Assembly (NCBI RefSeq): GCF_000364605.1 | Contig: NZ_KB822575.1 | Coordinates: 668,237 to 732,236 of the forward strand | Length of the DNA stretch: 64,000 bases | Origin: Nocardioides sp. Iso805N | Lineage (GTDB): Bacteria > Actinomycetota > Actinomycetes > Propionibacteriales > Nocardioidaceae | Direction of reading: 5' to 3' | Shown: positions 8,156 to 16,626 of the stretch, piece by piece | Position numbering within the stretch: the stretch's first letter is position 1 | Layout: the number at the start of each line of letters is the position of its first letter | Notes under the pieces: generated by a model | What the model saw: only the letters and a program-made list of their open reading frames with translations | What the model was told of the DNA's origin: nothing | The model's database searches: none | Program-made: the position numbers and the translations under genes

Positions 8156-9526
8156 TCAGACCGAGACCGAGCCGAAGACGCCGCTGGCCAGCACCAGCAA
8201 CGGGAGCAGCAGGATCAGCGAGGCCGACTCGGCCACGTCGCCGAGCCGACCACGACGCACCGACGGCGTCGCGGGCAGCATCGTCGTGGCGAGCACGACG
8301 GCACCCATGGCAGCCAGCACCACCGCGGTGGTGGGCCGCCAGGACGGGTGCAGCCACAGCGCTGCGACCGCGGTGACCGCGAGCGCGAGCACCCCGAGAG
8401 CGAGGCCGACGAGCACCTCGCTGCCGGTGCGGTACTGCCGGGTGCGGAGCATCACCGCTGCGCAGGCAGCGACCGCCAGGAGGGTGCCCCACAGTCCGAG
8501 GCTGACCGCGAACGGCGCCACCAGCACCAGCAGCACCCCGACGGTGGCGGAGATGCCGACCAGGATCTCGTGGGCGATGCGTGCGTCCGCGGCGACCCGG
8601 GACGGGTCGATCGTCGCGGGGTCGGCGGTGATGTCCTGCGGGGAGTAGAGCCGGTCCACGTCCGTCGAGGTCATCCCCAACGCGAGCCACGGGAGGACGC
8701 CGCCGGCGAGCACCACCACGACCAGCACGACGGTCAGCACCACCGCTGCGTCCCAGTCCGTGGCTCGTACGACGAGGCCGACGGCGAGCAGGGTCGCGCC
8801 GACGACGGCTGCGGGCAGCAGCAGGGTGCGGCCCTCGACTGCGAGGCCGAGCAGGCCGATGAACCCGACCAGAAGAACGGCGCCACCGGCGGCGGCCAGC
8901 GGCACGCCGAGCACCTCCTCGCCAGGTCCGGCGGCACTCCAGGCGAGCGTGAAGCCGCCGACCGCGCCGTAGACGGCGGCCAGCCACGCGACCGCGACCG
9001 AGGCTTCGGGCTCCCGCTCAGCGCGTGAGAGCACGACCGCGGCACCGATCAGCACCACCGCGACGACGCCTGCCGCGACCCCGGCGAGCCGCGACTCGTG
9101 CTGCACCAGCAGTGCGACGGCGCCCAGCAGCAGGAACAGCGCGCTCGCGACCAGGGCCGTCATCCGGCTCTGCTCGGGCTGCCAGGGCTTGAGCTCGCGC
9201 TCGACGACGTCGGTCATCGCCTCGACGACGTCGTCGTAGACCCGGGGGGTGGGCTCCTCGACACCGGCGCTCAGGGTGAGCACGCCACCATCCTCGATGC
9301 CCTGGCTGATCAGGCCGGAGTCGAGGGCGAGCCGGCGACCGTCCGGCAGGACGAGCCGGTAGCCGCCGTAGACGGTCGCGGCGTCGAGGAGGCCGACGCT
9401 GCGGGCGAGCTCGGGAACGAGCTCCGCAACGGGCACAGCGCCGGGCAGAACGAGATCTACCCGGCGCGTGCCTGAGGCAACCGTGACGCGGACCAGCCCG
9501 GAGGCGGCCGTTGGCGCTTGTGTCAT
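8156..9526 (-). CDS. eccD: Type VII secretion integral membrane protein EccD (first copy)
   Basis: Polytopic subunit that forms the vestibule of the ESX translocon, about 456 aa. The N terminus is a ubiquitin-like domain (VRVTVASGTRRVDLVLPG, then YRLVLPDGRRLALDSGL), followed by about eleven membrane helices. A cytoplasmic loop midway (STDVDRLYSPQDITADPATIDPSRVAADARIAHEIL) matches the EccD linker between helices 6 and 7. There is no good Shine-Dalgarno sequence before the ATG at 9526; a GTG at 9571 inside the esxA end is possible. A second EccD-like protein is encoded at 10290-11660. Confidence 0.92.
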   Translation of the reverse strand: MTQAPTAASGLVRVTVASGTRRVDLVLPGAVPVAELVPELARSVGLLDAATVYGGYRLVLPDGRRLALDSGLISQGIEDGGVLTLSAGVEEPTPRVYDDVVEAMTDVVERELKPWQPEQSRMTALVASALFLLLGAVALLVQHESRLAGVAAGVVAVVLIGAAVVLSRAEREPEASVAVAWLAAVYGAVGGFTLAWSAAGPGEEVLGVPLAAAGGAVLLVGFIGLLGLAVEGRTLLLPAAVVGATLLAVGLVVRATDWDAAVVLTVVLVVVVLAGGVLPWLALGMTSTDVDRLYSPQDITADPATIDPSRVAADARIAHEILVGISATVGVLLVLVAPFAVSLGLWGTLLAVAACAAVMLRTRQYRTGSEVLVGLALGVLALAVTAVAALWLHPSWRPTTAVVLAAMGAVVLATTMLPATPSVRRGRLGDVAESASLILLLPLLVLASGVFGSVSV

Positions 9527-9542
9527 CGAGGAGGCGTGCGGA

Positions 9543-9836
9543 TCAGAAGAACCCAGCGGCCTTCTTGTCACCCGCCGCGTAGTTCTCGCGGGAGGTGAGC
9601 ACGTTGTTGTGGGCGTCGGTCATGATCTGCTGCATGTCGGCGATCTGGGTCGTCCACTGCGCGTGCGCGGTGTCGAACGCCTCGCGCGACTGACCCTCCC
9701 AGCCGGCGCCGAAGATCTTCTCGAGGTTGGACTTGAGGTCGTCGAGCCGTGACTGGATGGAGCCGTTGGCGGTCTTCATGTCGGTCGCCATCTGCTCGAG
9801 GTCGGCACCGGCGACGCGGATCGTCCCGTCAGACAT
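9543..9836 (-). CDS. WXG100 secreted protein, EsxA-like
   Basis: ESAT-6-type substrate of the type VII system, 97 aa. It is a helical hairpin with the turn motif W46-E-G48 (GAGWEGQSREAF). Its C-terminal tail contains Y86-A-A-G-D90, a YxxxD export signal of the kind recognised by the EccC ATPase. A strong AAGGAG lies upstream of the ATG. It follows esxB by 26 bases and should form a heterodimer with it. In mycobacterial pairs the YxxxD/E signal is on the EsxB (CFP-10) partner, so by signal this protein is the CFP-10 equivalent. Confidence 0.93.
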   Translation of the reverse strand: MSDGTIRVAGADLEQMATDMKTANGSIQSRLDDLKSNLEKIFGAGWEGQSREAFDTAHAQWTTQIADMQQIMTDAHNNVLTSRENYAAGDKKAAGFF

Positions 9837-9862
9837 GTCGTGTCTCCTTCTCTTCGGGAGGC

Positions 9863-10189
9863 TCAGCCGAGCCGGCCGGCGATGTTCTTGTAGTTGGACG
9901 ACTCGTCGGAGTCGACCTGGGTGCTGTTGGTGTGCGTGGCGCCGATCGCGTTGGAGAAGTTCGTCAGGATGTCGACGATCTTCTTCTCCTTCTCGTGCCA
10001 CGCGTTGTGGAACTCGAAGAACGCGTTCGCACCGGCTCCCTTCCAGCTCGCCACCATCGGCTCGATCTGTCCGCGCAGGCTCGCCGCGATCTGATCGAGG
10101 TCGCTCTTGGCCGAGGCGACCTCCTTGGCAGCCTGCTCGAGGACGCCACCGCCCTGGTTCACCACGCCACCGCCGTTGGGACCACTCAT
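9863..10189 (-). CDS. WXG100 protein, partner of the EsxA-like protein
   Basis: Second WXG100 protein, 108 aa, with W49-K-G51 (SWKGAGANAFFEF) at the helical turn. It begins with a Gly/Asn-rich lead (MSGPNGGGVVNQGGG) and ends NYKNIAGRLG, lacking a YxxxD/E signal. The ATG at 10189 follows AGGAAGGAACGAGACC, a good ribosome site; longer readings are poor in both codon pattern and family match. It heads esxB-esxA-eccD-eccB-mycP after a 100-base gap that probably holds the promoter for the substrate genes. Confidence 0.92.
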   Translation of the reverse strand: MSGPNGGGVVNQGGGVLEQAAKEVASAKSDLDQIAASLRGQIEPMVASWKGAGANAFFEFHNAWHEKEKKIVDILTNFSNAIGATHTNSTQVDSDESSNYKNIAGRLG

Positions 10190-10289
10190 GGTCTCGTTCC
10201 TTCCTGGCGGTAGGCCGCCGGATCGAAGAGGTAGTTCGTTCCGGATCCCGATCGTCCGGACATTCGCCGTATTCCCGGGGGTTGCGGTG

Positions 10290-11660
10290 CTAAACACCGA
10301 AGTGCGATTCCCACAGGGCCCGGAAGAATCCCGTCGCCACCACCAGCAGCGCGAGCGTGCCGGCCATCGCGAGCGCCTCCGCGAGCTCCGCGCGGGCGGA
10401 CCACCACGCCGAGCGCCAGCCCCGCCCGGTGGCCACCGCTGCAGCCAGTACGCCGAGGGCGACGGCGATCGCGACGCACACCACGACCACCGTCTGGGCT
10501 CCCCCGAGGCCCGGCAGCAGCGCCACCAGGTCGCAGACCAGACACCACAGGCCGGCGGCCCGCAGCAGCCCGCGCGGCAGCGCGTGGCGATAGCTGCGCG
10601 CGGTGAACAGCAGCGAGATCCCGCCCAGGCCGACCATCAGCCGCGCGCCGATCCGGTCGATGGGCAGGTCGGCGCTGGTCAGCAGCAGCGGCGCGCTCAG
10701 CAGGCACAGCACCAGCACGGCGGCGGCCGCCGCCTGCACGATCCGGGCCCCGCGTGCGGCGACGTCCGCCACCGCACCGACCGGCACGATCGTGCGGCCG
10801 CGCCGTCCGGGCTGAGCGCGGGCCGACCAGGCGCTGACCGCCAGCCGCTCGAGGTCGACCAGGTAACCGTCCGGCACGTCGATGGCCTGCGCGGGCACCA
10901 CCCGTGCTCCCACCACGGCCGCCGCGAGCAGCACCGCCCAGACCACGCGTGGCGCGAGGTCGAGCAGCGCGGCGCCGCAGCTGACCACGAAGACAAGAGT
11001 GCCGGCCACGATCCAGACCCGAAGGGCCTCCTCGGCGCGTCGGTCGAAGGCGCGGGCGACGGCGGCCGTGACGGCAGCCGCCAGTGCGCCGATGCCGATG
11101 ATCGTCGGCAGCCGCTCGGGCGCCGGGTCCCACGCGATCGCGTAGGCCGCGGCACCGGCCAGGAACGGCGCGACCACGGCCCGCCGCGGTGCCAGTCGCC
11201 CGGTCGGCACCAGCCCGGTGAAGGCGCCGAGGAGCAGCAGCCACACCACGGCGTCCTGGCGCGCATCGCCCAGCCGAGGTGCCAGCCAGCCGGCCACGAC
11301 GCCCGCGGCAGCGGCGAGCGCGACCACCAGCGACGACACCGCACCGGGCGGGTCGTCGGCCTGAGCCGCCAGCGCGTCGCGCCACAGCGCGCGCCGGTGC
11401 CGGTCGGCACGTGCACCGACCGGCTCGGCGACGACCAGCAGGTCACCGGAGACCAGCCCGCGGCGGCTGAGCACGTCGTCCGGCGTCAAGGACTCGCCGA
11501 GGGGCGTGAGCAGGGGTGGGACGTGGGCCAGCCCGAGCTGGGCGGCGTACTCCCGAGCGAGGTCCATCGCTGTCGCATCGGGCGGGACGACCAGATCCAC
11601 CGCGCCACGGGTGCCGTGCACGGTCAGTGCGAGGCTCCCTGCGATGCGTCCGGCGGTCAC
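10290..11660 (-). CDS. Second EccD-like membrane protein (ubiquitin-like domain plus 11 helices)
   Basis: A 456-aa protein with the architecture of EccD but clearly different from the copy at 8156-9526. The N terminus reads as a ubiquitin-like/YukD fold (VHGTRGAVDLVVPPDATAMD, residues 14-33). About eleven hydrophobic helices start near residue 107, with a cytoplasmic loop between helices 6 and 7 (DVPDGYLVDLERLAVSAWSA). It sits at the head of the minus-strand core cluster, back to back with eccC. EccD works as a dimer in known ESX structures, so a heterodimer of the two copies is an attractive inference. It is not EccE, which has only two N-terminal helices. Confidence 0.75.
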   Translation of the reverse strand: MTAGRIAGSLALTVHGTRGAVDLVVPPDATAMDLAREYAAQLGLAHVPPLLTPLGESLTPDDVLSRRGLVSGDLLVVAEPVGARADRHRRALWRDALAAQADDPPGAVSSLVVALAAAAGVVAGWLAPRLGDARQDAVVWLLLLGAFTGLVPTGRLAPRRAVVAPFLAGAAAYAIAWDPAPERLPTIIGIGALAAAVTAAVARAFDRRAEEALRVWIVAGTLVFVVSCGAALLDLAPRVVWAVLLAAAVVGARVVPAQAIDVPDGYLVDLERLAVSAWSARAQPGRRGRTIVPVGAVADVAARGARIVQAAAAAVLVLCLLSAPLLLTSADLPIDRIGARLMVGLGGISLLFTARSYRHALPRGLLRAAGLWCLVCDLVALLPGLGGAQTVVVVCVAIAVALGVLAAAVATGRGWRSAWWSARAELAEALAMAGTLALLVVATGFFRALWESHFGV

Positions 11661-11711
11661 GGCGCACTACTACCCAGGTTTCGAGCGCCTGAATCAGGGA
11701 AGTGCAACGTC
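11661..11711. promoter_or_regulatory. Divergent promoter gap between eccD2 and eccC
   Basis: Fifty-one bases separate the ATG of the second EccD-like gene (minus) from the GTG of eccC (plus). The core secretion genes are therefore read outward from this point and could be co-regulated here. I see a weak AGGGAAG ribosome site for eccC and no convincing -10/-35 pair or palindrome. Confidence 0.45.
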
Positions 11712-14700
11712 GTGAGTTCTGCCCTCTCGCCGGCCCCGTCCACACTGCGTGGAGGCCGCTCGGACGAGCCCGAGCTGCCCACCGGCGAGATCGTCCTGCA
11801 GCCGCCGCCCCCGCTCGACCAGGCCGAGGGCAGCAGCGGTGTGCTGATGAACGCGATCCCGATGCTCGGCAGCCTCGGCTCGATCGTGCTGGTCGCGACG
11901 ATGGGGGGCACCGGGCAGGGCGCGGGCGGGCGGCAGTACATCTCCGCGGGCATGTTCCTCTTCGCCACGATCGGCTTCATCGTGGTCCAGATCGACCGGC
12001 AGCGGAAGCAGAAGCAGCAGAGCGTCGGCGGGCAGCGCACCGACTACCTGCGCTACCTCGCCTCGGTCCGCGAGACCGCCCGCAACGCCGGCGACCAGCA
12101 GCGCCGCGCCCTGACCTGGCACCACCCCCGTCCCAGCTCGCTGCCCGCGATCGCTGAGGAGCGCTCCCGGCTCTGGGAGCGCGGCGTGTCCGATCCCCGC
12201 TTCCTCCAGGTCCGGTACGGCGTCTGTCACCAGCCGCTGTCGCTCAGCCTGGTGCCACCCGACAGCGCGCCCATCGATCAGGTCGACCCCGCGGCTGCCT
12301 CCGCGTTGCACCGACTTCTGGTCGTGCACCGGCTGCAGCCGGACCTGCCGGCCTCCCTCGACCTGCGGGCCTTCGACAAGATCGAGATCTGCGGCGCGGA
12401 GGACACCGCCCGCTCGGCCGCGCGGTCGCTGATCTGCGCCGCGACCGCGTTCCACTCCCCCGAGCAGCTCGTCGTCGCCGTGCTCACCACCGAGTCCCAG
12501 CGCGCGCATTGGGACTGGGTGAAGTGGCTCCCGCACGCCCAGAGCACCCGGGAGGCGGACGCGGTCGGGCCGCGCCGGATGGTCACCACCTCGCTCGACG
12601 ACCTGGCCGCGCTGCTGCCCGCCGACCTGGTCGACCGGCCGCGGTTCGGGTCCGACGACCGCATCCTGACCCCTCACATCCTGGTGGTCGTCGACGGCGT
12701 CACCGTCCCGCCGGGGAACCACGTGCTGCCACAGGACGGCGTCCACGGGGTGACGGTGCTGGACCTGCCGGCGCACTGGGACGAACTGGTCGATGCCAGC
12801 TGGCTGCGGCTGCAGATCGAGGGCGAGCGGAGCACGGATGGCGTTGGCGACAGCGTCGGTGGCGGTGCCGATGAGCACAGTGTGGCGGCGTCGGTGCTGC
12901 GGGTCCGTGCCGAGCCGGTCCGCGTCCGACTCGACCAGTGCGACCAGGCGGTGGCCGAGGCGTTCGCCCGGCGGCTGACACCGCTGCACACGGTCGCCGC
13001 CGGTGCGGCCGAGGCCGGCGAGGCGGAGCTCACCGGCCCCACCGACATCATGGAGCTGCTCGGGCTCAGCGACGTACGTGTCCTGGACCCGGCGGTGTCG
13101 TGGCGGCCCCGACCCACCCGCGACCGACTGCGGGTGCCGATCGGCCTCGGCGACAACGGCGCACCGGTGCACCTGGACATCAAGGAGTCGGCGCAGCAGG
13201 GCATGGGCCCGCACGGGCTGGTCATCGGCGCGACAGGCTCGGGCAAGTCGGAGTTCCTGCGCACGCTCGTGCTCGGGCTGGCCCTGACGCACTCCCCCGA
13301 GCAGCTCAACATGGTGCTGGTCGACTTCAAGGGCGGCGCGACGTTCGCCGGGATGGCGCAGCTGCCGCACGTCTCGGCGGTGATCACCAACCTGGCCGGC
13401 GAGCTCACCCTCGTCGACCGCATGCAGGACGCGCTGTCGGGTGAGATGGTGCGCCGTCAGGAGCTGCTCCGCGAGGCCGGCAACTTCTCCTCGATCAAGG
13501 ACTACGAGCGGGCCCGTGCCGGCGACCCGTCGATGCCGCCGCTGCCGTCGTTGTTCATCGTCGTCGACGAGTTCTCCGAGATGCTCTCGGCCAAGCCGGA
13601 GTTCATCGACCTGTTCGTGGCCATCGGCCGGCTGGGCCGCTCGCTCGGGCTGCATCTGCTCCTCGCCTCGCAGCGGCTCGAGGAGGGCCGGCTGCGCGGC
13701 CTCGAGTCACACCTCTCCTACCGCGTCGGCCTGCGCACCTTCTCGGCGCAGGAGTCCCGCGCGGTCCTCGGCGTACCGGACGCTTACGAGCTACCGGCCG
13801 TGCCGGGTCTGGGTTACCTGAAGCCCGACCCGACCTCGATGGTGCGGTTCAAGGCTGCCTACGTCTCCGGGCCGCCCTCGGGCGCCGCACGCGTACGCCG
13901 CGACGAGGACGGCGGCGTCACCGGCATCCTCCCGTTCACCATCGCCGCGGTCCGCGGCCTCGACCCGGTCGACGACCGTGCGCTGCCGGCGGCCGAGGAC
14001 GTGCCTGCGCCGCCTGTCACCGACGACTCGCTGCTCGACATCGCTGTAGCCCGGATGACCGGACACGGCCTGCCGGCGCACCAGGTCTGGCTGCCGCCCC
14101 TCGACGTACCTGACACGCTGGACGGTCTGCTGCCGGACCTCGTGACGGATCCGACGGCCGGTCTCACCTCGCCCGCGTGGCGCGGGACCGGCGCTCTGGT
14201 CGTGCCGCTCGGCACGGTCGACCGGCCACACGAGCAGCGCCGCGACACGCTCAGCGTCGACCTCGGCGGGGCGGCCGGCCACGCGGCGGTGGTGGGTGGC
14301 CCGCGGTCGGGCAAGAGCACCCTGCTGCGGACGTTCGTCGCGTCCCTGTCGCTGACCACGACGCCCCTGGAGACGCAGATCTTCGTGCTCGACTTCGGCG
14401 GCGGCACGTTCGCTCCGATGGCCCGGCTGCCGCACGTCGCCGGCGTCGGTACCCGCAGTGAGCCCGATGTGGTGCGCCGCATCATCGCCGAGGTGCGGGG
14501 CGTGGTCGATCGTCGCGAGGCCTACTTCCGCAGCGCCGGCATCGACTCGATCGAGACCTACCGCACCCGGCGCCGGCAGGAGTCGGCGCAGGGCAGGGCC
14601 GACGACGGGTACGGCGACGTCTTCCTCGTCGTGGACGGTTGGGCAACGCTCCGCGCCGACTTCGACGACATCGAGATCGAGCTGCAGCAGCTCGCCCAGC

Positions 14701-15785
14701 GAGGGCTGACCTTCGGCTTCCACCTGCTCACCTCGGCGACGCGCTGGGCCGACTACCGCGCCGCGATGCGCGACCTGCTCGGCACCCGACTCGAGCTGCG
14801 GCTGGGGGATGCGACCGACTCCGAGATCGACCGCAAGGTCGCCAGCCTGGTCCCCGCCGGCCGGCCCGGTCGAGGTCTGGTTCCGCAGAAGCTGCACTTC
14901 CTCGGCGCGCTGCCGCGGGTCGACGGCGACCACCGCTCCACGACGCTCGGCGACGGCGTCGAGGACCTGATCGAGCGGGTGCGGACGGCGTGGACGGGCC
15001 CGGAGGGGCCGAAGCTGCGGCTGCTGCCCGAGCAGATCAAGATCGACGACATCCGCGCCGCGGCCGGCGTCAGCGACGACGACCGTGGCAGTCGACTGCT
15101 GCTGGGCATCAACGAGCGCGACCTCGCGCCGGTCGGACTCGACCCGGGCAGCGAGCCGCACCTACTCGTCTTCGGCGACGGCCAGTCCGGCAAGAGTGCG
15201 CTGCTGCGCGCCTACGCACGTGAGGTGATGCGCACGCGCACTCCGAAGCAGGCCCAGCTGGTGGTCGTCGACTACAGACGCTCGCTGCTCGGCGAGATCC
15301 CCGACGAGTACCTGCTCAACTACCTCACCTCCGCCGGCCAGGCCGGGCCCGCGCTCAAGGATCTGGCCAGCTATCTCGAGAGCCGGCTGCCCGGCCCCGA
15401 CGTCACGCCCGAGCAGCTGCGCAGCCGATCCTGGTGGACCGGCGCCGAGGTGTTCGTGCTGGTCGACGACTACGACCTGGTCGCGACCCAGCAGGGCTCG
15501 CCGGTGCACGCGCTGCAGCCGCTGCTCGCGCAGGCCCGCGACACCGGGCTGCACCTCGTGGTTGCGCGCCGCGCAGGTGGCGCCTCCCGCGCGCTGTACG
15601 AGCCCGTCATCCAGAGCATGCGCGACCTGGCCATGCCCGGTCTGCTGCTCTCCGGCGACCCGTCGGAGGGTCAGCTGATCGGCAATGTCCGCGCCGTACC
15701 TGCTCCGCCGGGTCGCGGTCGGTTGATCACCCGCGACAGGGGTACCGACGTGGTGCAGCTCGCTTGGGCGGAGCCCTCCCTCTGA
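11712..15785 (+). CDS. eccC: Type VII secretion FtsK/SpoIIIE ATPase EccC
   Basis: Motor ATPase that recognises WXG100 substrates and drives ESX secretion, 1357 aa, a fused EccCa-EccCb. Two membrane helices lie near the N terminus (MLGSLGSIVLVATMG and SAGMFLFATIGFIVVQI). Three FtsK-like ATPase domains follow: GATGSGKSEF near residue 505 with LFIVVDEFSEM; GGPRSGKSTLL near 862 with VFLVVDGWATL; GDGQSGKSALL near 1154 with VFVLVDDYDLV. Walker B of domain 2 reads VVDG, lacking the acidic residue after Asp, so that domain may not hydrolyse ATP. The GTG at 11712 begins SSALSPAPSTL and just clears the divergent eccD2 start. Confidence 0.96.
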   Translation: MSSALSPAPSTLRGGRSDEPELPTGEIVLQPPPPLDQAEGSSGVLMNAIPMLGSLGSIVLVATMGGTGQGAGGRQYISAGMFLFATIGFIVVQIDRQRKQKQQSVGGQRTDYLRYLASVRETARNAGDQQRRALTWHHPRPSSLPAIAEERSRLWERGVSDPRFLQVRYGVCHQPLSLSLVPPDSAPIDQVDPAAASALHRLLVVHRLQPDLPASLDLRAFDKIEICGAEDTARSAARSLICAATAFHSPEQLVVAVLTTESQRAHWDWVKWLPHAQSTREADAVGPRRMVTTSLDDLAALLPADLVDRPRFGSDDRILTPHILVVVDGVTVPPGNHVLPQDGVHGVTVLDLPAHWDELVDASWLRLQIEGERSTDGVGDSVGGGADEHSVAASVLRVRAEPVRVRLDQCDQAVAEAFARRLTPLHTVAAGAAEAGEAELTGPTDIMELLGLSDVRVLDPAVSWRPRPTRDRLRVPIGLGDNGAPVHLDIKESAQQGMGPHGLVIGATGSGKSEFLRTLVLGLALTHSPEQLNMVLVDFKGGATFAGMAQLPHVSAVITNLAGELTLVDRMQDALSGEMVRRQELLREAGNFSSIKDYERARAGDPSMPPLPSLFIVVDEFSEMLSAKPEFIDLFVAIGRLGRSLGLHLLLASQRLEEGRLRGLESHLSYRVGLRTFSAQESRAVLGVPDAYELPAVPGLGYLKPDPTSMVRFKAAYVSGPPSGAARVRRDEDGGVTGILPFTIAAVRGLDPVDDRALPAAEDVPAPPVTDDSLLDIAVARMTGHGLPAHQVWLPPLDVPDTLDGLLPDLVTDPTAGLTSPAWRGTGALVVPLGTVDRPHEQRRDTLSVDLGGAAGHAAVVGGPRSGKSTLLRTFVASLSLTTTPLETQIFVLDFGGGTFAPMARLPHVAGVGTRSEPDVVRRIIAEVRGVVDRREAYFRSAGIDSIETYRTRRRQESAQGRADDGYGDVFLVVDGWATLRADFDDIEIELQQLAQRGLTFGFHLLTSATRWADYRAAMRDLLGTRLELRLGDATDSEIDRKVASLVPAGRPGRGLVPQKLHFLGALPRVDGDHRSTTLGDGVEDLIERVRTAWTGPEGPKLRLLPEQIKIDDIRAAAGVSDDDRGSRLLLGINERDLAPVGLDPGSEPHLLVFGDGQSGKSALLRAYAREVMRTRTPKQAQLVVVDYRRSLLGEIPDEYLLNYLTSAGQAGPALKDLASYLESRLPGPDVTPEQLRSRSWWTGAEVFVLVDDYDLVATQQGSPVHALQPLLAQARDTGLHLVVARRAGGASRALYEPVIQSMRDLAMPGLLLSGDPSEGQLIGNVRAVPAPPGRGRLITRDRGTDVVQLAWAEPSL

Positions 15786-15823
15786 AGCGGTCTAGACCGA
15801 TAAGTCATGTAAGTTGAATGACT

Positions 15824-15853
15824 TTGACTGGTTTGGTCATCTACTTGTAACGT
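15824..15853 (+). promoter_or_regulatory. Candidate promoter for the 59-aa gene
   Basis: TTGACT (15824-15829) and TAACGT (15848-15853) are 18 bases apart in an unusually A/T-rich patch after eccC, giving a transcript start about 65 bases before the small gene at 15927. A short inverted repeat (AAGTCA...TGACTT, about 15803-15825) just upstream could end eccC transcription. Confidence 0.5.
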
Positions 15854-15926
15854 TCCAACAACCTTCTGGCGACTTTCGTGGACCACGCTTGAGTCACCAA
15901 CCCGCATTCACGACAGGAGGGCCGAG

Positions 15927-16106
15927 ATGGAGAACCCCACCACGACCGAGACGGTCGACGAGCTGGACCGCGTCACCGCACAGCGATTCAGCCTTCGCGA
16001 GCGTCACGCCAGCGCGCTGGCCAAGCTGATGGAGGAGCGCGACGACCTGCGTGGCACCTATGCCTTCGCCGATCTCGTCGACGACTCCCTGCGCTGGTCC
16101 GCCTGA
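15927..16106 (+). CDS. Small hypothetical protein (59 aa)
   Basis: A 59-aa, highly charged protein with no signal or membrane segment. It is likely mostly helical: a Thr/Glu-rich start (MENPTTTETVDELDRV), then basic-acidic helix (RFSLRERHASALAKLMEERDDLRG), ending DDSLRWSA. A strong GGAGG ribosome site (GACAGGAGGGCCGAG) precedes the ATG, its own promoter-like sequence lies upstream, and a hairpin follows, so it looks like an independently expressed gene. I do not recognise the family. Its place next to eccC could mean a role with the secretion system, but nothing in the sequence shows this. Confidence 0.7.
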   Translation: MENPTTTETVDELDRVTAQRFSLRERHASALAKLMEERDDLRGTYAFADLVDDSLRWSA

Positions 16107-16136
16107 GCCACGGCTCAGATCGGCAGCGACACACCA

Positions 16137-16168
16137 AGGCCGGGCCCGTTACGCACGGGACCCGGCCT
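16137..16168 (+). terminator. Hairpin terminator after the 59-aa gene
   Basis: AGGCCGGGCCCGT (16137-16149) pairs with ACGGGACCCGGCCT (16155-16168) through one bulged base, with a five-base loop. It lies 30 bases after the stop of the small gene and before the next operon. There is no T-tract, as is common in high-GC actinobacteria. Confidence 0.7.
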
Positions 16169-16296
16169 GACGTGTCTCGGGGCGTCCTGCGAAGGCCTGT
16201 CCAGCCGACCTCCTCGCACGACGTCCGCAGCGAGCGCGCGGACCGAGAGGAGCCGGTTCAGGACCGTCCCGGGCGAGGTGGCGCTAGGGTCGAGAG

Positions 16297-16617
16297 GTGA
16301 TCTTCAAGCGCGTCGGAGCGAGCCGCCCCTATCCCGATCATGGGCTGGCGGCCAAGGACTGGGCGGCCCTGCCGCCACGCCAGCTGCGGCTCGACGAGCT
16401 CATCACCACCAAGGACACGCTCCAGCTCGGTTCGCTCCTCGACGAGGACTCCACGTTCTACGGCGACCTGTTCGCGCACGTGGTCGAGTGGCACGGCGAG
16501 TACTACCTCGAGGACGGGCTGCACCGGGCGCTGCGAGCCGCCCTCCAGCAGCGGCTGGTCCTGCACGCGCGGGTGCACACCGTCACAGACGAGGTGGCGG
16601 CTGGCCCGAGCGCCTAG
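16297..16617 (+). CDS. Conserved actinobacterial protein, Rv0430-like
   Basis: A 106-aa cytoplasmic protein starting with GTG (VIFKRVGASRPYPDHGL). It matches my memory of mycobacterial Rv0430 along its length: KDWAALPPRQLRLDELITTKDTL, then EDSTFYGDLFAHVVEWHGEYYLEDGLHRALRAAL. Such proteins are sometimes annotated as VapB-family antitoxins, but no toxin gene is next to it here, so I would not call it an antitoxin. It is followed 9 bases later by the LytR_C gene, the same pair order as Rv0430-Rv0431 (virR) in Mycobacterium tuberculosis. Confidence 0.8.
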   Translation: MIFKRVGASRPYPDHGLAAKDWAALPPRQLRLDELITTKDTLQLGSLLDEDSTFYGDLFAHVVEWHGEYYLEDGLHRALRAALQQRLVLHARVHTVTDEVAAGPSA

Positions 16618-16626
16618 GATTCCCGC

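Noticed and set aside
10107..11711. Long plus-strand open frame running into eccC from far upstream, antisense to esxB and eccD2
   Set aside because: The extension has no family match, is Arg/Gly/Gln-rich as expected for antisense of high-GC genes, and would overlap three well-supported genes. The GTG at 11712 begins the recognisable EccC N terminus.
15803..15825. Strong terminator after eccC
   Set aside because: The AAGTCA/TGACTT stem is only six pairs with a long loop, so I list it only as a weak possibility.
16297..16617. Toxin-antitoxin pair with the Rv0430-like protein as VapB
   Set aside because: The neighbour is a LytR_C membrane protein, not a PIN toxin, and the protein shows no ribbon-helix-helix or AbrB pattern.
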